Shown piece after piece: positions 57,413 to 64,000 of a DNA stretch of 64,000 nucleotides (the first letter of the stretch is position 1; the number at the start of each line of letters is the position of its first letter). Below the pieces are notes generated by a model. The model ran no database searches, had not been told where the DNA came from, and was given only the letters and a program-made list of their open reading frames with translations. Position numbers and translations under genes: made by a program. The stretch comes from Chrysomallon squamiferum (lineage: Eukaryota; Mollusca; Gastropoda; Neomphalida; Peltospiridae). The stretch lies in contig CM022678.1 in the NCBI GenBank assembly GCA_012295275.1, positions 10,636,148 through 10,700,147 on the forward strand, given 5' to 3'.

Positions 57413-58141
57413 ATTCAAATGTACTCTATAAAAATGAGGGAGAAATTACAAATTAATTGCCGCCTAAATAGGAAAAATATTAATAAAAAAAACATACAAG
57501 TTCTCTCTGCTTTGTTCATTGGAATGCTTTGAAGAACTTTCAGCAGCAAAACAAAAAAAAATCTGAAATCTTATAATACTTACACAGTGGTAAATTAGTT
57601 GAAATAACTGTCCTAATTCAGATGATAACATTTTTTATTTTATAAAAATCATTTTAATGAGTCTTGTTTATCCAGTTAAAATATATTACAATTGATTAAA
57701 ACATAAAATTTCTGATTTCCAAATTTAATTCAATAACTGTCTCTAACCTGAATAAATAATATTACTCTAGAAGAACTGACTTTTTTCTTCTTCTTCTTAT
57801 GAATATGTATTACTGACATTTTCAACTTGAGACAAATGTCTTTCAAGTTGATGATTATGGACCTTATGTCGGTTCGAAATTAAAAAAAAATTGATGTTTA
57901 GTCGCGCAAAAAATTGTTTTTGGATCATCTTATAACACTATTAATAATTTTATAGCAAATATTTATTTCACATAAAAGTTTGTTCATAATTCGATAAATT
58001 GAAAGTATCGGCTTACCTTAATTTGTCAACATATAAAAAGAAGTACGAAATTTCTTTATTAATTAAAATAGCCCAAAATAATGTAGCCCTAGTTATACAA
58101 ATCAGCTGGTAAGACATTTTCAAACAAACCTTGACAAAAAT

Positions 58142-58185
58142 GGTATATAATAATAATAATAATAATAATAATAGTAATAGTAACA

Positions 58186-58234
<49 letters not shown>
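58142..58234. repeat. (AAT)n microsatellite
   Basis: Two AAT runs split by AGTAATAGTAACAGT. Confidence 0.96.
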
Positions 58235-58235
<1 letters not shown>

Positions 58236-58856
58236 TTATAGTATTACACGCTTGGATTTTTCAAAAGAAACAAAAATTAAAGGAAACAACATGAAATGAC
58301 AGTGAGTAAAGTTTAGCGTGTGTCAAAAATAAGAAAATCAATGACTTTCCTCTATAAAATATGTAGCCGTTCAACTTTTCTTTTTAGTAGTTTTTCTTTA
58401 TTTCTTTATTTCTTTTATTTTTTATTTTTATTTATTTTTTATTCTGGTTAAGTAATCCTACCGGAATTGAAAACGAAAAACAATTGCAAATACAGGGTTA
58501 TAGAGTTATCTTCCATGATAACTAGTTCCGTTAACCAACCGATAATATTTTAGGTAACGCTCAAAAAGTTCGCTAAATGTTTTCGTTGGCTTCTCTTTAG
58601 CCAATTAAAGGTGGAATTCAAAAGGAAAAACAATAGCAAACAATTAGCTACAGAGTTATCTCCTATGATAACTTGTTCCGTTAACCAACCGATAATCCTT
58701 TAACTTAGTGTTTATAAATAGATGTTGGCAACTATGGTAAGCAGATATGTCTAACTTATTGAACTATGGGCAAACGTTTTATGTGAAATAAATATTTGCG
58801 ATAAAATTATTAGAAAATTATTATTTTGTATTATAACTTATAGAAAAAACAGGTCA

Positions 58857-59432
58857 GAACATCTCAGAAAAATGTCCACAGATCTTGGATTCAAAAGATA
58901 TAGTCACTCCTGAGACACCACATGTAACACTTAATGTAACAGACGGCATAGATCATAGATCCCACTGTGATAGCCGTAACCAAGCATTAAATCCTCGTAA
59001 ACATGTTCCCGATAATGAGAACCAGTTTTGTAAATGTAAGTGAGAATGTTGATCCAGTGATCACTTCTCCCCATCTATTTACTTGTGGTCCTTTTATTGT
59101 GAATATGACAGCTGATGCAGAATGAGAGACATCATCACAAGATGTAAATGCTGCTCCTGTAAGACGCTCATCTAGGTTACGAGCTGGTCAGCATGGTAAT
59201 CCTCATAACCTATCCCTCTCTGCAGTTGTTCTGGAAAGTATGGCAACATTTTATTTGGGAAATCTTTAGAATAGATTAACCATTGGTTCCTATTCTATAG
59301 AGCTTAGATTATGTATTGTTTAAAGTGCTAGCAAGATATATTAACATGACTCCTTCCTATTGGGAGATTTTATTAGCACTTGGAACTGTATTGTCATGTG
59401 ACATGACCATATATGGTAACTACTGGCTGGCA
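58857..59432 (+). mobile_element. gypsy pol tail and LTR fragment (same family as 41,160-41,720)
   Basis: The plus strand reads ISEKCPQILDSKDIVTPETP, NPRKHVPDNENQFC, then one base over SENVDPVITSPHLF, TADAE, TGA, ETSSQDVNAAPVRRSSRLRA and GQHGNPHNLSLSA. An LTR start TGCTAGCAAGATATATTAAC follows at 59,326. Similarity to the 41-kb copy runs through the CATGTGACATGACCATATAT block of the LTR and ends where the MITE-like element begins. Confidence 0.75.
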
Positions 59433-60126
59433 TTTTTGGAGGTTCCATTTATCCCGTACTGATAATTAGCGTACCAAAGCTTTGTGAGTACATCTCACGT
59501 AAGCGACATAACTCTAATCTATGTTTGTGAACACATATCACTAAAGGGAGATCACTCTAATCGATGTAATTTTAAATTTGCTTAATGAGTACACCTCACA
59601 TAAGGGACATAACTCAAATCTATGTCTGTGAACACATATCACTAAAGGGTGATAATCTAATCGATATAATTTTTACTTCGCGGGGTAAACTCCTCCCACT
59701 TCCGGTGACATGTCATGGCTTATGTCAAGTGACCCATATTATATATAAAGACCGTGATTTTTCCACAATCGTAGATCGAATCACGACGTATGGCGTTTTA
59801 GGAGGTTCCATTTATCCCGTACGGATAATTAGCGTACGTAAGCTTGGTGAATACATCTCATGTAAGGGACGTAATTCTAATCTATGTTTTATGAACAGAA
59901 ATCACTGAAGGGAGATAACTGTAATCGATATAATTTTTACTTTGCTCGGTGAGTATATTTCACGTAAGGGAGATAACTCTAATGGATATAATTTTTACTT
60001 CGCGGCGTAAACGGCTTGCTCTGATTAGAACGTTAATTTTTTTCAAGGTTCATGTATCAAGGTCCACAATCTTTCATAGATGAATCTGGAATCGGAAAGT
60101 ACTGCTGTGGAACCTCCAAAAACGCC
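59428..60126 (+). mobile_element. MITE-like element with 19-bp terminal inverted repeats
   Basis: Begins GGCATTTTTGGAGGTTCCA (59,428) and ends with its inverted copy TGGAACCTCCAAAAACGCC (to 60,126), one mismatch. A second internal start (GGCGTTTTAGGAGGTTCCA at about 59,790) and a repeated TTATCCCGTACNGATAATTA show two tandem half-elements of about 360 bases. Each holds several copies of GTGAATACATCTCACGTAAG...AACTCTAATC and AAAGGGAGATAACTC..ATCGATATAA. No transposase is encoded. It is inserted in the LTR fragment just upstream. Confidence 0.72.
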
Positions 60127-60214
60127 GAGATTCGATAACATGATCTCACACACATGAACATAATGACAAGAAACCCTAAAGTTTCAACTTGGTTCTGTAC
60201 CTTCACAAGCTGTG

Positions 60215-60290
60215 TTTGAGCGGGGCAAACAGCCGGCGTGCGGGGGTAGGGGGCGTGCGTACGTACCTAACCCCCCGGTCCGGACCCGAA
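60215..60290. other. short GC-rich patch
   Basis: GAGCGGGGCAAACAGCCGGC and GTGCGGGGGTAGGGGGCGTG then CGTACGTACCTAACCCCCCG: by far the most GC-rich stretch of the window. GGGGGTAGG and CCTAACCCCC could pair imperfectly around CGTACG. It abuts the MITE-like element. Identity unknown. Confidence 0.6.
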
Positions 60291-60299
60291 TTTGAATTA

Positions 60300-61414
60300 T
60301 ACTTAATATTTAATTCAGTACAATCATTCGTTGTTTTTTTTTTTTTATTAAACTATTGTGTTTTTTTATTCCGCTGTTAAATCTTCTATTATGTGTATAA
60401 TGGGGTTTTTTTTTATTATTATTAGTTATTTTTTGTTATCTTCCCAGAATAATTAAACAGGATATCCCATACACAATAAACTATTTTTTTTTTTTTTTTT
60501 TTTTTTTTTTGTAATTTCTTTAGCACTTAACTCAACGAATTAAATGAAACAGAAATCTCAATTCGAAACAATATCATTATTATTATCATTTTTATTTTCA
60601 TTTTTCAAAATTTGTTCTGTTGTTGTTAATGTTGTTATCCATTATCATCGATACATTTGTTCCTGTTATTAATGGTCAACAGAGTTATTTCCCTTAGACC
60701 ACCTAGTCTATGAAATTGACTAATTATTATTAGTAGTAGTAGTAGTAATAGTAGGAGGAGTATCTCTATTTGTGCATTCTTAATTTATTTCATTTGTTTA
60801 AAATATTTCTTTATTAAAAACTTAATATTTCTTCATTCGTGCTATTCAGAGTTAAAATGAGATCAAGAATTTAAATTTGTTAAGAAATTCCGTTTTGATA
60901 CGAGAAAATTTCTATGTTATTTATTATGATTAGAGAAACAGTGATTTGGGTTTCACTACGACTGTAAGTTTGTATGGTTTCATAAAAACTTCATTTCACT
61001 GTAAAAAATGTAGGATAAAAATTTGAAATACATGTAACTACTGTTTTTCAGCCGTTTCATACTGATACGTTATTTAAATTTCACAAATATAATGATTTCT
61101 AGAGCGTGGTATCTAACATCAATTCAACTGTTTAAAAGATTAAGTTTGTGTGTTTGTGTGTGTGTGTGTGTTAGCGCGTGTGTCTGTCTTTCATCTATCT
61201 TTAATTTTTGTTTGTTTTATTTTTATTGTTGATACTATTGCTAACATTGTTATTTTTGTTATTATAGTACATAATTATTACTATTTTTATATTGTTGTGA
61301 TTGTTAATATTACTGTTATAGCTGTTGCTTTTGCTGTTGGATAACTTTGCTTTAGGTAAAGTTTTTAATTTTGTGTTGAGAGAAGAAAGCAAATTAGAGA
61401 GAGGCAGGAAGAGA

Positions 61415-61445
<31 letters not shown>

Positions 61446-61660
61446 GTAAATTTAAATAATCTTATAGACATTCTAATTAATATGCCTATGAATTTATCCA
61501 TTTAAATAAATTTACTTTATGTAATTGTAACAGAAGGAATTATGATTATTAAGTACGTTATTTCGGTTAATATATCAAAAGAATATAAATAAAAATTATC
61601 CTCATCAATAGAAATTTGTTTCTCAATTGTGATAATGTTAGTTAAAATTTTATAAGTGGA
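60300..61660. other. AT-rich interval without supported genes
   Basis: Contains T homopolymers (60,485-60,511), a TG run (61,149-61,171) and a (GA)n run (61,421-61,445). No exon supported. Confidence 0.6.
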
Positions 61661-62465
61661 AACAAAATAATTTGTAATATTTATTTCAACAAAAATACTT
61701 TTTCATATGAAAAATATAATTTTAGAAAAAGTTCTAAAAATTATAAGATTTCTGATTTATCCGGTATATATATCATAATAAAATATACAAGAAGAAATAA
61801 AAAAGAATACTAAGACTTTATTTTACAAAAAATGTTTTAAATTGATATATAATTTGACAGATAAAGTAACCTGCATATGATTAGGTAGATTATTCTTTCA
61901 AAAAAAAAAAAAAAAAAAAAAAATACGAAACAAGAAATATCTTTAAAAATAATAATAATAAAAAACAAATAAAACATCTTCCTCGAAATAAACACAGTTT
62001 ATTATAAAACATTTTTTTTTTTTAGCCAACTAATCAATGACTTCTAAGATCAAGCATATTCATCTTCTTTTCAAATTTGTATCATAAGAATTAATGTCAT
62101 ATTTTTCACCACTGTTTGAAATACTTTGAAATAAACATCATTTTCCCTATCATGTATTGTCTGAATGTTTTTATTTTTCTCACTCATTAGTATCATTTGA
62201 AATATTTGTCTTGTTTAAGACTGCTGCAGACTTGACTGTACTTGGTGCTGTGTCTGGTCAAACATTTTTCTCACTGCTGTGACTGACTGAAAAAAGAGGC
62301 AGAACTGAATCCAGCATCTGTTTCATGATTTCTGAATCAGTCTGGCATCAACTATCAAAACTTTGATAGCATAAACTCAAATCTTCATCAAACTTGGCCA
62401 CGGATTTTCGTTTCTGCTTTCACATCTCTGTGCACTGAACTCCATCAAACCATCCTATAAAATAA

Positions 62466-62496
<31 letters not shown>

Positions 62497-62513
62497 AAGA
62501 AGAAGAAGAAGAA
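62466..62513. repeat. (AAG)n microsatellite
   Basis: About 15 units, at the position of an AAT run in copy B (25,771-25,800). Confidence 0.96.
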
Positions 62514-63653
62514 CGACAACAACGGTAATAAATATAGCAAGAATAATAGTGAAAATATCTACTGCTTTAATATTAATACTAATAATTTGTATTACAATAA
62601 AGTAACACACTCTATATATATATATTTGCTGTTAAGGCTAATTAATTTACTGCTTTAAAACTTACTTATCTATATTTTGCATCAATTTAATTGAAAATAT
62701 TAAGTAACTATTGTTCATTGAAATGGGTAGACTTTTCTTTAAAAATCACTTATTAAGAAATATTAGAAATCTGACTTCCACTGTTACATCAATGATACAT
62801 GAGAGACAGACTTTCACTGGAATTGTTTCATTCAGGATGATATTTCTACTACCTGAATCAAAGTGAATAATTATTTGTTGTCTACCACATCAAGTCTACT
62901 ATTTCAAGTCAGTGGAACCTCAAGTCTCAGATCCTAGGTTGCTTAGGTTTGTAAATTGTAATCTTTAATGTAGAGATAATTACAAACTGTTATTTATCAT
63001 ATTTATGTAAAACAATGAATTTATGTAGCTATTCATGATCTTCCATGTGACCAGCTAGTGGTAACCAGTCTTCAAATGCAGTACTTGGTGACAACCACAA
63101 ACCTCTATCAATTAACTGAACAGTGTGAAAAGGAAAGGTCTAAAATTGACGTAACTGGAAAAATTAGAAGCATTTTTTTTCGTTTATGATTCAGACATGA
63201 GTTATAAAACTATATGTAGCAGATACAGAACACCAATAAAATACTTTCCTTTCCAATGAATTATTAATAAATTTTATTTAAGAAAAATAAATGAAGTTCC
63301 ATAAGCCTATTGCAAAATGTGGTCACATGGCACTGAATAAAAATGGAGGCAAAATGTACTTCCAAGTGATAATATAGAAATAAAAACAAATGTAGACTAA
63401 CTTTAGTAGAAAACAGTGATTATTTCACGTATCACCAGCCTGCATGAACCATGTGTGTGTGTGAAATCCTAACAGTCTGCTGGATTCTGTTATCTGCAAC
63501 CTGTTGATGAGTCCTTCCATCAACACTCTACCAGTCAAAGTTTCTCTTGTGAGATCTCATGTGTCAAAGTTATACAAAAACTAGTCTGAGCAGCTACACC
63601 AACAGTGACACCTGTAAATATTAACAGTAAATCAATTTAAAATATAAATTCTT

Positions 63654-63790
63654 ACACACACACACACACACACACACACTAATATATACACACACACACA
63701 CAGACACTAATACACACACACACACACACACACTCATACACTAATATATACACAGACACTAATAAACACACCCACACAGACACTAATAAA
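63654..63790. repeat. interrupted (CA)n tract
   Basis: CA runs separated by CACTAATATATA; copy B has a single short CA run at 27,301-27,320. Confidence 0.93.
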
Positions 63791-64000
63791 CACGCACTCA
63801 CACACCTGCAACAAAATATCTGTTTTTAGATTCTGCTGTAGAAAACAAACATTTATTTGTGACCATCCAGCACAAAATGGGTTGCTTGTCATAAAGTTTA
63901 CATTTTATGTTTTTAACTTTTCTAGATAAGCTTTGTCTTAGCAGTGAAAATTATATAAAAATCTAAAATACTGTTCCCAAGATATTAGTGATTGAACATT

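Larger units (their letters stand above)
56440..59110 (-). repeat. right arm of the long inverted duplication (partner 1,830-4,060)
   Basis: See the left arm. This arm has its own tandem duplication of about 125 bases (58,480-58,560 and 58,608-58,700, both with GTTCCGTTAACCAACCGATA) that the left arm lacks. Confidence 0.8.
61660..64000 (+). repeat. segmental repeat copy C (runs off the window end)
   Basis: Direct repeat of 24,880-27,600 with the same order of anchors to the last bases. Its own features are (AAG)n at 62,466-62,513, where copy B has (AAT)n, and a CA-rich tract at 63,654-63,790. Confidence 0.88.

Overview
The window looks like AT-rich, repeat-dominated chromosomal DNA from an invertebrate animal, most plausibly a lophotrochozoan (mollusc-like). 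Reasons: coding traces are short and bounded by GT/AG splice signals. EGFR-like and MCC-like exons read as invertebrate orthologues. LTR retrotransposons of the Ty3/gypsy class are present. The short motif AAGGGAGRYAACTCT recurs on both strands; I remember it as common in mollusc genomes, but that is memory, not something shown here. Nothing resembles a bacterial operon, phage or CRISPR locus.

Layout. 0-4 kb: scattered exon-like pieces, a perfect 21-bp hairpin, a gypsy pol tail and an MCC-like exon; 1.83-4.06 kb is repeated in inverted orientation at 56.44-59.11 kb. 5-18 kb: a possible minus-strand gene with small exons at 17.5, 11.9, 10.7, 7.5 and 6.9 kb, interrupted by a decayed gypsy element (8.2-10.6 kb), a 49-bp minisatellite (12.55-13.33 kb) and a 3-kb CTAT/CA/CTGT low-complexity tract (13.4-16.6 kb). 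18-27 kb: a small CpG-richer patch, microsatellites, an 87-bp tandem repeat, a perfect 51-bp inverted repeat beside a decayed MULE transposase, and a segment (24.9-27.5 kb) repeated directly at 61.7-64.0 kb and partly at 5.3-6.0 kb. 27.7-34.2 kb: a higher-order satellite of about eight 0.7-0.94-kb units, each a block of 40-42-bp monomers plus a pyrimidine tract. 34.2-38.9 kb: a near full-length but inactive Ty3/gypsy retrotransposon with both LTRs, tRNA-Ser(GCT)-type primer site and polypurine tract. 41-57.3 kb, minus strand: a gypsy 3' end, three EGFR-like exons, four LRR-like exons, then an MCC-like gene in ten recognisable exons with several reading-frame lesions and missing internal exons. 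58.9-60.1 kb: a gypsy tail and a MITE-like element whose internal repeats resemble the satellite monomer.

Interpretation. No protein-coding gene here is demonstrably intact. The MCC and EGFR relics keep correct splice sites and conserved exon phases but have lost internal exons and carry stops or frameshifts, so they look like duplicated, decayed genes; assembly or consensus error is the main alternative. Mobile elements and tandem repeats account for most of the remaining structure. The most interesting link is between the MITE-like element at 59.4-60.1 kb and the large satellite at 27.7-33.9 kb, which share the GTGAACACATCTCAC / AAGGGAG core.
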